In this document: piece by piece, positions 34,158 through 43,067 of the stretch
Numbering within the stretch: the stretch's first letter is position 1
Layout of the letters: the number at the start of each line of letters is the position of its first letter
DNA from: Austwickia chelonae
Lineage (GTDB): Bacteria; Actinomycetota; Actinomycetes; Actinomycetales; Dermatophilaceae
NCBI RefSeq assembly: GCF_003391095.1
Contig: NZ_CP031447.1
Location: 2,480,001-2,544,000 of the forward strand
Reading direction: 5' to 3'
DNA: 64,000 bases
The notes under the pieces: generated by a model
The model's input: the letters and a program-made list of their open reading frames with translations, nothing else
Told to the model about the DNA's origin: nothing
The model's database searches: none
Translations under genes and position numbers: made by a program

Positions 34158-35810
34158 TCAGCGGAAGGCCTTCCGCAACCACGCGAAGGGGTCACCGGAC
34201 AAAGGCTCCCAAGAAGGTAAGAAACCCGTCGACTGCGAGATCAAGGCAATCACTGCGGCCAATCCCAACAACAGCACCGCCGCACACACCGACCCGTAAC
34301 GCCATGCACCGACACTGTCCAGAACAGCACGCGTCCCCAACCGGACATGCTCACTCCCGGTGCCCCACCAGAAGACCACCATGGCCGTGACCGCACCCAC
34401 GAACAACGGCCCCGGAGCACTTGGGTCGAACGGCGACCCCGGAAGAATCCCCGTCTTCTGCAAGGTGATACACCCCAGCACCGCGCAATAGGCCGCCACG
34501 GTCGGAGCCAAAGCCCCCACCAAGGCACTCACCACCGTCGACACCGCATGCAACGGCATGAGCAACAGCGCCTTCGTGGTGTCCCACCGACGCACACCGT
34601 GCGTACTGCGCTGACGGCCCAACAGCCGCCCCGCACGTTCCACCGACCTGGCCAACCACGTCCAAGCCACCGCCAACAACAAGGACTTCACCGGAGCAGC
34701 CAAGGTCAACGCGGCGAACAAAGCACCCAGACAGAGCACCAACCCGACACTGCGATGTTTCTGCGCCTTACCGAGAGTCTCCTCCCACAGCGGCTGCGCC
34801 CGATCGACCGCCTGCTTCCAGGCCTGAGCCGGAGCCGAGGGCGCTGCCACCGGTGCCTGCGGCTGCGGCTTGGACACGGTCGGCGCCACCGCGGTCGCGC
34901 CTGGAGCGACCACCGGTGCAGCCGCGGTCGGCGGAGCACCCGGAAGCGCCCGAGTCACCGGCATCGCCGGAATCGCCGCCGTCTTACGACCACCGGAGGC
35001 ATAACGTTCCAGTTCGTACAAGATCTGCTCACGAGTCGGCCGAGCCCCCGGCCTCGGATCGAGCGCCGCCCGCAACAAAGGCGCCAACTCCGGATCCACC
35101 CCGGTCAGATCGCACTCCCCCGCACGGATCCGAGCCAACACCGCGTCCACCGGCTGATCGCCAAAAGGCACCCGGCCCGATGCCGCGAAAGCCAAGGTCG
35201 CCGCCCAAGCCCACCAATCGGTCGCCGGCGTGACATCGGCCCCGTCCAAAATCTCCGGAGCCAAGAACCCCGGCGTACCCATCACCAACCCGGTCGACGT
35301 CAACCGCACATCACCGGAACCATGCGCGATCCCGAAATCGATCAACACCCCGCGACCGTCATGGATCAGCACATTGCCCGGCTTCAGATCACGATGGACC
35401 ACATCGGCGGTGTGCACCGCGGACAGAGCGGCGGACAGATCCCTCGCCAGGCCCAACAGCTTGGGCGCACTCAACGGCCCGTGCTGAGCGACGTACTGCT
35501 CCAAGGACGGGCCAGGGACATACCGAGTCACCACATAGGGGCGAGCCCCCTCCACATCGGCATCGATGATGCCGGCCACCCCGGGATGACGGATCCGGGA
35601 GAGATGATCAGCTTCACGAGACAGACGCGCACGAGCGGCAGGGTCGTCCAGCACATGATCACGCAGGACCTTGATGGCCACAGCCTGGCCTTCCTCGTCC
35701 AACGCGAGATGCACGACACCCATGCCACCGCGGCCCAGCTCGGAGCAGAGCCGATAACGGCCCAACCGACCTGCGCCGGGGCTCGGACCACGACCGACGG
35801 TCGCGCTCAT
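34158..35810 (-). CDS. Membrane-anchored Ser/Thr protein kinase (PknB-like catalytic domain)
   Basis: A 550-residue protein. Residues 18-270 are a Hanks-type kinase: glycine loop GRGGMG (26-31), Lys47 in AIKVL, HRDLKPGN with Asp141 and DFG at 158-160. A Pro/Ala linker to about 330 precedes a C-terminal part with at least five hydrophobic segments (e.g. VGLVLCLGALFAALTLAAPV and VCAAVLLLGLAAVIALI). Unlike PknB there are no PASTA domains and little outside the membrane, so signal input must come through the membrane bundle or a partner. GGGAGGTGAC precedes the ATG. Divergent from otsA. Confidence 0.9.
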   Translation of the reverse strand: MSATVGRGPSPGAGRLGRYRLCSELGRGGMGVVHLALDEEGQAVAIKVLRDHVLDDPAARARLSREADHLSRIRHPGVAGIIDADVEGARPYVVTRYVPGPSLEQYVAQHGPLSAPKLLGLARDLSAALSAVHTADVVHRDLKPGNVLIHDGRGVLIDFGIAHGSGDVRLTSTGLVMGTPGFLAPEILDGADVTPATDWWAWAATLAFAASGRVPFGDQPVDAVLARIRAGECDLTGVDPELAPLLRAALDPRPGARPTREQILYELERYASGGRKTAAIPAMPVTRALPGAPPTAAAPVVAPGATAVAPTVSKPQPQAPVAAPSAPAQAWKQAVDRAQPLWEETLGKAQKHRSVGLVLCLGALFAALTLAAPVKSLLLAVAWTWLARSVERAGRLLGRQRSTHGVRRWDTTKALLLMPLHAVSTVVSALVGALAPTVAAYCAVLGCITLQKTGILPGSPFDPSAPGPLFVGAVTAMVVFWWGTGSEHVRLGTRAVLDSVGAWRYGSVCAAVLLLGLAAVIALISQSTGFLPSWEPLSGDPFAWLRKAFR

Positions 35811-36097
35811 GTCACCTCCCGATATGGACCGTGGACCCCTGCGGTCATCAGGACACTCGTATCAGAGTGCCAAACAGCCCAAGAGTACGTCTCTTCACTG
35901 TGCGCTCGCTGAGGGTGGTCCCCCTGTGGACCGTCGGCACCTTCGACGGACCGTGGCGCACTCCGCCGGAGTTTCGTCCTTCTCGTCCCCCGTCGACCTC
36001 ACCCGCTCACCGTAGAGTGTCACTACCAGGGAGCAGGGGACACAAGGCCTTTCGAGCGAGCAGCGCTCGGCCGGTGTTCGGTGAGGAGTGGTTTCAC

Positions 36098-37594
36098 GTG
36101 AAGGAGCATGCCGGGAAAATCCCCGGGAAAGTCGTTCGCACCTACGACTTCGTCGTAGCAGCGAACCGGCTTCCGGTGGACCGTCACGAAGAACCCGACG
36201 GCAGCTCGTCCTGGCAGCGCAGCCCCGGCGGCCTGGTGACGGCGATGGACTCGGTCATGCGCGGCCGCGAAGGCGCCTGGGTGGGTTGGGCCGGGGACGC
36301 CGGTCAAGCTCCGGAACCCTTCGAGGACGGCGGCATGTACCTGGTCCCGGTGGCCTTGACCGCCGAGGACGTCGCCGACTACTACGAGGGGCTGTCGAAT
36401 GACACCCTCTGGCCGATCTACCACGACGTGATCGTGCCGGCGACCTTCCACCGACGCTGGTGGCAGGCTTATCGCCGGGTCAACGGGAAGTTCGCCGAGG
36501 CCTTGGCCGAGGTCGCCGCACCCGGCGCGACGGTGTGGATCCACGACTACCAACTCCAGCTGGTGCCCGCCTTGCTGCGTCAGCTGCGTCCTGATGTACG
36601 GATCGGCTGGTTCAACCACATCCCCTTCCCGCCGGTAGAACTCTTCGCTCAGCTGCCGTGGCGTGCCGAACTCATCGCCGGTCTCATCGGAGCAGACTTC
36701 CTCGGTTTCCAGAAGCCCAGCGATGCGGGCAACTTCATCCGAGCCTGCCGTCAGCTGGGTGGCCTGCCCACCAAGCGGGACACGGTGACCGCCACGGACG
36801 CCGACGGCAGTACCCGACTCGTGCGAGCCGCAGGAATTCCGATCTCGATCGACACCGAGCAGCTCGACCGGCTGGCCCGTAGCCCCGAGGTCATGGCCCG
36901 GGCCCAGGAGATCAGGGAGTCCCTGGGCAACCCGCGGGTGCTGATGCTGGGGGTCGATCGACTGGACTACACCAAGGGTCTGCGCCACCGGATGAAGGCC
37001 TACCAGGAGCTGCTCAAGGACGAGAAGATCGCTCCGCCGGACGTCTGCTTCATGCAGGTGGCCGTGCCCAGCCGTGAACGGGTGGACGCCTACCGGGATC
37101 TACGTGACCAGGTGGAGCTCACGGTCGGTCAGATCAACGGCGACTACTCGGGGATCGGGGCGACGGCGGTGCATTATCTGCACCAGAGCTTCGACCAGGC
37201 GGAGATGGCCGCGATGTACCAGGCCGCCGACGTGATGCTGGTCACGCCGCTGCGTGACGGGATGAATCTGGTCGCCAAAGAGTACGTGGCCTGTCACCAC
37301 GACGGCAACGGAGCCTTGGTTCTTTCCGAATTCGCCGGAGCTGCCGACGAGCTCACCCATGCCTTCCTCTGCAATCCGCATGACATCCAGGGGTTGAAGA
37401 ACACCATCATCCGGGCGGCCACGGCCACCGACCGGGAGAAAGGGCGCCGGATGCGGGCGCTGCGCAAGCGGGTGGCACAGCATGACGTCCAGCGCTGGGC
37501 CGGACGTTTCCTCGACGCCTTGGAATGTGCACCGCATCGTCCGTCGTCCGAGCAGCGGCGCCCGTCGGCCAGTCACCATCTGTCGAAGGCGTAG
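36098..37594 (+). CDS. otsA: Trehalose-6-phosphate synthase OtsA
   Basis: A 498-residue GT20 enzyme that makes trehalose-6-phosphate from a nucleotide sugar and glucose-6-phosphate. Signatures are VVAANRLPVDR near the N-terminus, SPGGLVTAMDSV, WIHDYQLQLVPALLR, GWFNHIPFPP, GVDRLDYTKGLRHRM and the C-terminal GMNLVAKEYVACHHDGNGAL. The GTG at 36098 is chosen for GAGGAG about 10 bases upstream and because earlier in-frame sequence is not protein-like. Four bases separate it from otsB; the two form a trehalose operon used for osmotic and stress protection and cell-wall mycolate-like trafficking in some relatives. Confidence 0.95.
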   Translation: MKEHAGKIPGKVVRTYDFVVAANRLPVDRHEEPDGSSSWQRSPGGLVTAMDSVMRGREGAWVGWAGDAGQAPEPFEDGGMYLVPVALTAEDVADYYEGLSNDTLWPIYHDVIVPATFHRRWWQAYRRVNGKFAEALAEVAAPGATVWIHDYQLQLVPALLRQLRPDVRIGWFNHIPFPPVELFAQLPWRAELIAGLIGADFLGFQKPSDAGNFIRACRQLGGLPTKRDTVTATDADGSTRLVRAAGIPISIDTEQLDRLARSPEVMARAQEIRESLGNPRVLMLGVDRLDYTKGLRHRMKAYQELLKDEKIAPPDVCFMQVAVPSRERVDAYRDLRDQVELTVGQINGDYSGIGATAVHYLHQSFDQAEMAAMYQAADVMLVTPLRDGMNLVAKEYVACHHDGNGALVLSEFAGAADELTHAFLCNPHDIQGLKNTIIRAATATDREKGRRMRALRKRVAQHDVQRWAGRFLDALECAPHRPSSEQRRPSASHHLSKA

Positions 37595-37598
37595 GGCT

Positions 37599-38396
37599 GT
37601 GTGCTCTTCGCTACCCTCGGCGTTGACCGACCATGTCCGCAGGCTGGCCGCTGCCAGAAAGGTGTTGCTGGCCACCGATTTCGACGGCACCCTGGCGCCT
37701 TTCGAGGACGACCCCATGCGGGTGAAGCCCGCCAGCGAGGGGATCGAGGCCCTGCAGGCGGCCGCCGCGCTGCCCGGGACGACGGTCGCGCTGGTGTCCG
37801 GCAGGGAGCTCGCCGTCCTGCAGCAGCTCTCCGGGATCGGCGACGACCCTCGGGTCGTCTTCATCGGCACCCACGGCGCCCAGTCGACCAGACATCCCGG
37901 CTCCGGGGAGTTGACCGGGGCGCAGCGGTCGCTCCTGGCCGAGGTCGACCGAGCCCTGCGCGAGGTCTGTTCCCTCCACGAGGGAAGCCGGGTCGAGGGC
38001 AAACCCGCTGCTGTGGTGCTGCACACGCGGGGGATGTCCGAGCCGGAGAACTCGCAGGCATTGGCCGCTGCGGCGCAGGTGCAATCGCTTTTCCCCGGAA
38101 CGCACGGACTCCACGGCAAGGACGTCTTCGAGATCGGTGTCCTCCAGGCGGACAAGGGCAGTGCGCTGGTGTCCTTGGCGCAGGAGACAGGTTCGGAAGC
38201 CACCCTTTTCCTGGGTGACGATGTCACCGACGAGCGGGCCTTCGAAGCCTTGCGGCCCTCGGCCGGCGATCTGACCGTGAAGGTCGGCCCGGGTTCGACG
38301 GCAGCCTGTGCCCGGGTACCCGATGTCGCCGGCGCGGTCGCCGTTCTACAGGAATTCGTGACCGCCAGACGTTCCGTTCAGGAGCAGACCGGCTGA
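37599..38396 (+). CDS. otsB: Trehalose-6-phosphate phosphatase OtsB
   Basis: A 265-residue HAD-superfamily phosphatase that converts trehalose-6-phosphate to trehalose. Motif I is DFDGTLAPF with the nucleophilic aspartate (about residue 30), motif II is VALVSGRELAVL, the lysine motif lies in GLHGKDVFEIGV, and motif IV is FLGDDVTDERAFEAL. The GTG start at 37599 follows the otsA stop with an SD-like GAAGG. It overlaps the convergent LacI-family gene by 19 bases at the 3' ends. Confidence 0.92.
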   Translation: MCSSLPSALTDHVRRLAAARKVLLATDFDGTLAPFEDDPMRVKPASEGIEALQAAAALPGTTVALVSGRELAVLQQLSGIGDDPRVVFIGTHGAQSTRHPGSGELTGAQRSLLAEVDRALREVCSLHEGSRVEGKPAAVVLHTRGMSEPENSQALAAAAQVQSLFPGTHGLHGKDVFEIGVLQADKGSALVSLAQETGSEATLFLGDDVTDERAFEALRPSAGDLTVKVGPGSTAACARVPDVAGAVAVLQEFVTARRSVQEQTG

Positions 38397-39445
38397 GTTC
38401 CGTTCTCGGGTGAGGCTGCTGTCGCATGCGGTGACATTCTTGCGGCAGCGGTCGACCCTCGTTCCACGAGTTCTGCGTGGAAGACGAGGTCGGCCCGGGG
38501 AGCGGGATGACCGTTGATCTCGCCGAGCAGTGCGCTGACCGCAGCCCGTCCCATCGCGTCAACATCCTGTCGCAGCGTGCTCAGCGGTGGGTCGGTGAAC
38601 GCGATCAACGGGGAATCGTCGTGCCCGATGACGGAGATGTCGCCGGGGACCTCGAGGCCTCGGCGACGGATCTCCTGAATGGCGCCCAGGGCCATGATGT
38701 CGCTGCCGCAGATCAGTGCGGTGCATTCCTGGTCGACGAGGCGGGCGGCGGCTTCGGCTCCGCCTTCGACCGTGTACCAGGTGGTGGCGATCAACCGGTC
38801 GACCTCGTTGATCCCGGCCAGCTGCGCCATCGCTTGGCGGAAGCCGGTGACGGATCGCTGCACGGGGACGAAGCGTTCCTGTCCGGTCGCCAGGCCGATC
38901 CGGCGGTGGCCCTGGGCGGTCAGGTGGGTGACGGCACGGTGCATCGCGGCCACGTCGTCACAGCTGATGCAAGCCGCGTCGACATGCTCCCGATACCCGT
39001 TGACCAGGACGAAAGGCAGCCCGCGGGCGCGGAGTTCGCGGTACCGGTCGAGATCTGCGGTGGTGTCGGCGTGCAGACCCGAGATGAAGATGATGCCGGA
39101 GACACCCCGCTCGCACATCATTTGCACGTAATCGTCCTCGGCGATCCCGCCGGGGGTCTGGGTGCACAGGATCGGGGTGAAGGCGTGGGCGGCCAGGGCT
39201 CCTTCGATGACCTGGACGAACCCGGGAAAGACCGGATTGACCAGCTCTGGGACGATCAGGCCGACCAGGCCTGCGCTGGCTCTGCGTAGTTTGGCCGGTC
39301 GGTCGTAGCCCAGCATGTCGACGGCGGCGAGCACTGCGGTACGGGTGCTCTCGGCGACACCGGGTTTGCCGTTCAGGACGCGGCTGACGGTCGCTTCAGA
39401 GACTCCGGCGCGTTCTGCCACATCGGCGAGGCGGGGTGCACGCAT
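38378..39445 (-). CDS. LacI-family transcriptional regulator
   Basis: A 355-residue repressor. The N-terminal helix-turn-helix reads LADVAERAGVSEATVSRVLN (residues 6-25), followed by the hinge helix GYDRPAKLRRASAGL and a periplasmic-binding-like sugar domain (e.g. ALICGSDIMALGAIQEIRRRGL). TAGGAGCTCAACT precedes the ATG at 39445. It is divergent from the sugar ABC operon, with TGCAA/TTGCA operator-like repeats between them, so it most likely represses that operon and responds to maltose, trehalose or a related oligosaccharide. The effector is inference. Confidence 0.92.
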   Translation of the reverse strand: MRAPRLADVAERAGVSEATVSRVLNGKPGVAESTRTAVLAAVDMLGYDRPAKLRRASAGLVGLIVPELVNPVFPGFVQVIEGALAAHAFTPILCTQTPGGIAEDDYVQMMCERGVSGIIFISGLHADTTADLDRYRELRARGLPFVLVNGYREHVDAACISCDDVAAMHRAVTHLTAQGHRRIGLATGQERFVPVQRSVTGFRQAMAQLAGINEVDRLIATTWYTVEGGAEAAARLVDQECTALICGSDIMALGAIQEIRRRGLEVPGDISVIGHDDSPLIAFTDPPLSTLRQDVDAMGRAAVSALLGEINGHPAPRADLVFHAELVERGSTAAARMSPHATAASPENGTQPVCS

Positions 39446-39517
39446 AGTTGAGCTCCTACAGGCAGGCTCATGTCGGGCCACGAGCACCTGAGCAGCATGA
39501 CCCATGACCGATATTCC

Positions 39518-39557
39518 CTGCAAGATCATTGCAAGTTCTTGTGCAATTTCTTGCAGG
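39518..39557. promoter_or_regulatory. Candidate LacI-type operator pair
   Basis: Between the divergent regulator and sugar-transport genes lie two TGCAA-N4/5-TTGCA palindromes: TGCAAGATCATTGCA (39519-39533) and TGCAATTTCTTGCA (about 39542-39555). Half-sites of this type are typical of MalR/LacI regulators of alpha-glucoside operons. The pair sits about 75 bases upstream of the binding-protein gene. Confidence 0.65.
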
Positions 39558-39619
39558 CTCGTAATCTGACTGGCGACGCGGGCATCGGAGCCCGATCTGA
39601 TCAACGAGGAGCCAAGGAC

Positions 39620-40909
39620 ATGCGTCGCAGCATTCTGGTCACCGCCATGCTCACCACCACGCTCATCGCCGTCACGGCCTGCGGCGGCGGCAACTCCGGT
39701 TCCGGAGGTTCCGGCTCCTCAGCGAAAGCCGGTGACATCAAAGGCGAACTGACCTGGTGGGATACCTCCGACGCCACCAATGAGGGACCGGCCTACAAAG
39801 AGTTGATCGACGAATTCCAGAAGAAATACCCGAACGTCAAGATCAATTACCAGTCCGTGCCCTTCGCCGAAGCACAGAACAAGTTCAAGACCGCTGCCGC
39901 CGCCAAATCCGGAGCACCGGACATCTTCCGTTCCGACGTGGCCTGGGTCCCCGAACTCGCTTCTCTCGGATATCTCTACAAACTCAACGGAACCGCCCTC
40001 GACAAGGACACCGGCGACTTCCTCGAGGCCGCCCGAGGATCCACCCAGTGGAACAATGGCACCTACGGCGTCCCCCAGGTCACCGACACCCTCGCCCTCT
40101 TCTACAACAAGAAGCTCCTTCAGGAAGCCGGGGTCGAAGCCCCCAAGACCTGGGAGGAGATGAAGACCGCCGCCGCCACCGTCAAGACCAAGACCGGCAA
40201 GGACGGCGCCTATCTCAACCCGGTCGGCTACTACACCCTGCCCTTCATCTACGGCGAGGGCGGCGACCTCCTCGACACCAGCGCCAAGAAGATCACCGCG
40301 AACTCCACCGAGTCCGTGGCCGGTGTCGCCAAGATGCAGGAGCTCATGGGCTCCCCCGGGTTCGTCAAACCCCCGGCCTCCGAGGCCTACAAAGCCATGA
40401 CCGACGCCTTCAACGGCGGCACCGTCGGCATGATCGTCCAAGGCCCCTGGGAAATCGCCGGCATCAAGAAGGCCGACACCTTCGGCGGGATCGACAACCT
40501 CGGCATCGCCCCCGTCCCCGCCGGGAGCAAGCAGGCAGCCGGGCCCATCGGCGGCCACGACTACGTCGTCTGGTCCGGCATGAGCGAGGACAAGGCGAAA
40601 GCCGCCATCGCCTTCGTCGAATTCATGACCTCCACCGAGACCCAGGCCAAGATCGCCGACAAGATCGGCGTCCTCCCCACCCGCAAGTCGGCCTACACCA
40701 AGGTGACCAACCCCGTGGTCAAGCAGTTCCAGCCCGCCATGGACGCCGCCAGGGCGCGCGCCTGGATCCCCGAAGCGGGCCAGCTGTTCACCCCGATGGA
40801 CAAGACCATCACCTCCGTGGTGGTGAACTCCGCCGACCCGAAGACGGCGATGACCGAGCTAGCCCAGAAGTACAAGGCCGAGATCGTCAAGGACTACGCC
40901 GCCGAATGA
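39620..40909 (+). CDS. Sugar ABC transporter substrate-binding lipoprotein
   Basis: A 429-residue binding protein of the maltose/trehalose (MalE-like, family 1) class. The signal peptide ends in lipobox VTAC (Cys21), then a Gly/Ser linker. Family features are LTWWDTSDATNEGPAYKELI, FKTAAAAKSGAPDIFRSDVA, YGVPQVTDTLALFYNKKLL and the C-terminal IPEAGQLFTPMDKTITSVV. GAGGAG lies about 10 bases before the ATG. It is the first gene of the importer and is separated from the permeases by a 13-bp-stem hairpin that could raise its expression over theirs. Confidence 0.92.
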   Translation: MRRSILVTAMLTTTLIAVTACGGGNSGSGGSGSSAKAGDIKGELTWWDTSDATNEGPAYKELIDEFQKKYPNVKINYQSVPFAEAQNKFKTAAAAKSGAPDIFRSDVAWVPELASLGYLYKLNGTALDKDTGDFLEAARGSTQWNNGTYGVPQVTDTLALFYNKKLLQEAGVEAPKTWEEMKTAAATVKTKTGKDGAYLNPVGYYTLPFIYGEGGDLLDTSAKKITANSTESVAGVAKMQELMGSPGFVKPPASEAYKAMTDAFNGGTVGMIVQGPWEIAGIKKADTFGGIDNLGIAPVPAGSKQAAGPIGGHDYVVWSGMSEDKAKAAIAFVEFMTSTETQAKIADKIGVLPTRKSAYTKVTNPVVKQFQPAMDAARARAWIPEAGQLFTPMDKTITSVVVNSADPKTAMTELAQKYKAEIVKDYAAE

Positions 40910-40917
40910 CCGACCGG

Positions 40918-40956
40918 GCGTCCGCCGACCGGTTCTACGGACTGGTCGGCGGACGC
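40918..40956 (+). terminator. Intra-operon hairpin between binding protein and permeases
   Basis: Perfect 13-bp arms GCGTCCGCCGACC (40918-40930) and GGTCGGCGGACGC (40944-40956) with a 13-base loop, 8 bases after the binding-protein stop. Such hairpins stabilise or partly terminate the promoter-proximal message, giving excess binding protein. Confidence 0.65.
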
Positions 40957-41048
40957 TCTCCGACCACCGAAGAAGACCGCCGTCAGGAGACGCAGCACAT
41001 GCAGGTCCACGCTGTCCCCCTTCCGGGCCGACCCGCCGGGAACCCGCG

Positions 41049-42005
41049 ATGAACAAGCTCCGGACCCTCTGGGAAAAACATTGGTATGCATGGGCTTTTG
41101 TCGCCCCTGTGGTGATCGTGCTCACCGTCCTCATCGGCTATCCGCTGATCCAGGGCATCGCTCAGTCCTTCACCAATCTCACCGAGGCCAATCAAGCCGC
41201 CGAGATCTGTCAGAAGACCCTCGGTGGAGGCCAGAACTGTGAACCCAACCCCAATCAGGCGCGATTCGTCGGACTGCAGAACTACACCGATCTGCTGACC
41301 GGCCGCGTCGGTGAATTCTGGCACCAACTGCTCATCACCCTGATCTGGACGGCAACCTGCGTCTTCCTGCATTACACGTTGGGTCTGGGGCTGGCCATCC
41401 TGCTGAACCGGGAGATGCGTTTCCGCAGCGTCTACCGTGTGCTGCTCATCCTGCCCTGGGCCATCCCGGCCTTCGTCTCCGCTTTCGGCTGGAAATTCAT
41501 CTACGACCGGGATGCCGGGATCGTGAATGCGCTCATCCGCGGGCTGGGCGGGCAGAGCATCGACTTCTTCGACAGCACGCCCAAAGCGCTCCTGGCCGTC
41601 ATCGTGGTCAACGTCTGGCTGGGGGTGCCCTTCATGATGGTGGCCTTGCTCGGCGGCCTGCAGTCCATCCCCGCCGAACTGCACGAAGCCGCCGAGATGG
41701 ACGGAGCCTCCCCCTGGCAACGTTTCCTCCACGTCACCCTGCCGGGGCTGCGCCCGGTGTCCAACTCGGTGATCCTCCTGGGCACCATCTGGACCTTCAA
41801 CATGTTCCCGATCATCTTCCTGGTCAGCCGCGGCGGCCCCTCCGGGGGAACCGAGATCCTGGTCACCGGCGCCTACCGGGCAGCCTTTGAAGGTGTCCGG
41901 AACTACGGATTCTCCGCGGCCTACGGGGTCGTGATCCTGTCCATCCTCATCGTCTACTCGATGGTGTACCGCCGTGTACTGCGCAAGCAGGGAGAGGTGT
42001 GGTGA
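41049..42005 (+). CDS. Sugar ABC permease, MalF type
   Basis: A 318-residue inner-membrane permease. Six to seven hydrophobic helices are visible, starting WYAWAFVAPVVIVLTVLIGY, with a periplasmic loop containing ICQKTLGGGQNCEPNPNQAR after helix 1. The EAA loop that docks the ATPase is EAAEMDGASPWQRFLHVTLP. Length and loop insertion are those of MalF-like subunits. It is the second gene of the sugar operon, one base before the MalG-type gene. Confidence 0.92.
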   Translation: MNKLRTLWEKHWYAWAFVAPVVIVLTVLIGYPLIQGIAQSFTNLTEANQAAEICQKTLGGGQNCEPNPNQARFVGLQNYTDLLTGRVGEFWHQLLITLIWTATCVFLHYTLGLGLAILLNREMRFRSVYRVLLILPWAIPAFVSAFGWKFIYDRDAGIVNALIRGLGGQSIDFFDSTPKALLAVIVVNVWLGVPFMMVALLGGLQSIPAELHEAAEMDGASPWQRFLHVTLPGLRPVSNSVILLGTIWTFNMFPIIFLVSRGGPSGGTEILVTGAYRAAFEGVRNYGFSAAYGVVILSILIVYSMVYRRVLRKQGEVW

Positions 42006-42006
42006 C

Positions 42007-42918
42007 ATGAGCCATTCCCAGGCCCCGTCCGTCTCCCCCGCCGTTGGTCAGGCCCCAGCCGTCCCGGCTGCTACCGACCGTCGGGACAGGCCGGTTCGTT
42101 CCGTGCCTGCCTCGATCGCGCTGCACACGACCCTCGTCCTCGCGACCTCGATCGCGGTCTTCCCCATCCTGTGGATCGCCCTGGCATCCTTCCGCCCGGC
42201 GAACAAGGTGTCGTCGACCTCGATCCTGGTCGCTCCGACCCTGGAGAACTACCACAAGCTGCTTTTCTCCACGAATTTCTTGAGCTGGTTCGGCAATTCC
42301 CTCGTGGTGGCCTTGTTCACCATGCTCTTCGGGATCACGATGTCAGCGACGGCCGGCTATGCCATCTCCCGGTTCAACTTCCCGGGGAAACGTCCGTTGA
42401 TGTGGACCTTCCTGATCACCCAGATGTTCCCCGTCTCGATCCTGATCGTGCCGATCTACACGATCATGAGCACGCTGGGCCTGATCAACACCCATCTCTC
42501 CTTGATCCTGGCCTACTGCACGATCGCCGTGCCCTTCTGCACCTGGATGCTCAAGGGGTACTTCGACTCGATCCCGACCGAATTGGACGAGGCCGCCCAA
42601 GTGGACGGGCTGAGCCCCTTCGGCACCTTCTGGCGGGTGATCCTGCCGCTGGCCAGGCCGGGCTTGGCCGTGACAGCCTTCTACACCTTCCTCACCGCGT
42701 GGGGCGAGGTCGCCTACGCCAGCGCCTTCATCAACACCGACGACCGGTTCACGCTTGCCTACGGCATGCAGGTGTTCGTCCCCCAAGCTCCTGCCCTACC
42801 CCACTGGGATCTGTTGGCCTCGGCTGCTGTACTGATCACGATCCCGGCCGCGATCGTCTTCTTCTTCGCCCAACGCCATCTCGTGGCCGGTCTGACTGCT
42901 GGCTCCACCAAGGGGTGA
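42007..42918 (+). CDS. Sugar ABC permease, MalG type
   Basis: A 303-residue permease that pairs with the MalF-type subunit. After a polar N-terminal extension of about 35 residues come six helices. The EAA loop is DEAAQVDGLSPFGTFWRVIL and the C-terminal part has TAFYTFLTAWGEVAYASAFI, the usual MalG sequence. A GGAGAGGTG lies just upstream. The next gene in the system, the MsmK-type ATPase, starts about 150 bases later. Confidence 0.92.
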   Translation: MSHSQAPSVSPAVGQAPAVPAATDRRDRPVRSVPASIALHTTLVLATSIAVFPILWIALASFRPANKVSSTSILVAPTLENYHKLLFSTNFLSWFGNSLVVALFTMLFGITMSATAGYAISRFNFPGKRPLMWTFLITQMFPVSILIVPIYTIMSTLGLINTHLSLILAYCTIAVPFCTWMLKGYFDSIPTELDEAAQVDGLSPFGTFWRVILPLARPGLAVTAFYTFLTAWGEVAYASAFINTDDRFTLAYGMQVFVPQAPALPHWDLLASAAVLITIPAAIVFFFAQRHLVAGLTAGSTKG

Positions 42919-43067
42919 GAAAACCGACAAAACAGGCTGACCTGCGGCTACCGGTAGGGTGAAGACCGCAATGCTGCAACACTGTCCGGCCCATCCGGGT
43001 CGGAGCCAGCCTTTTACAACGGATCGTCCGGCACGTTCCTGCCGGTGAAAGGAAAGACAACGTCGTC

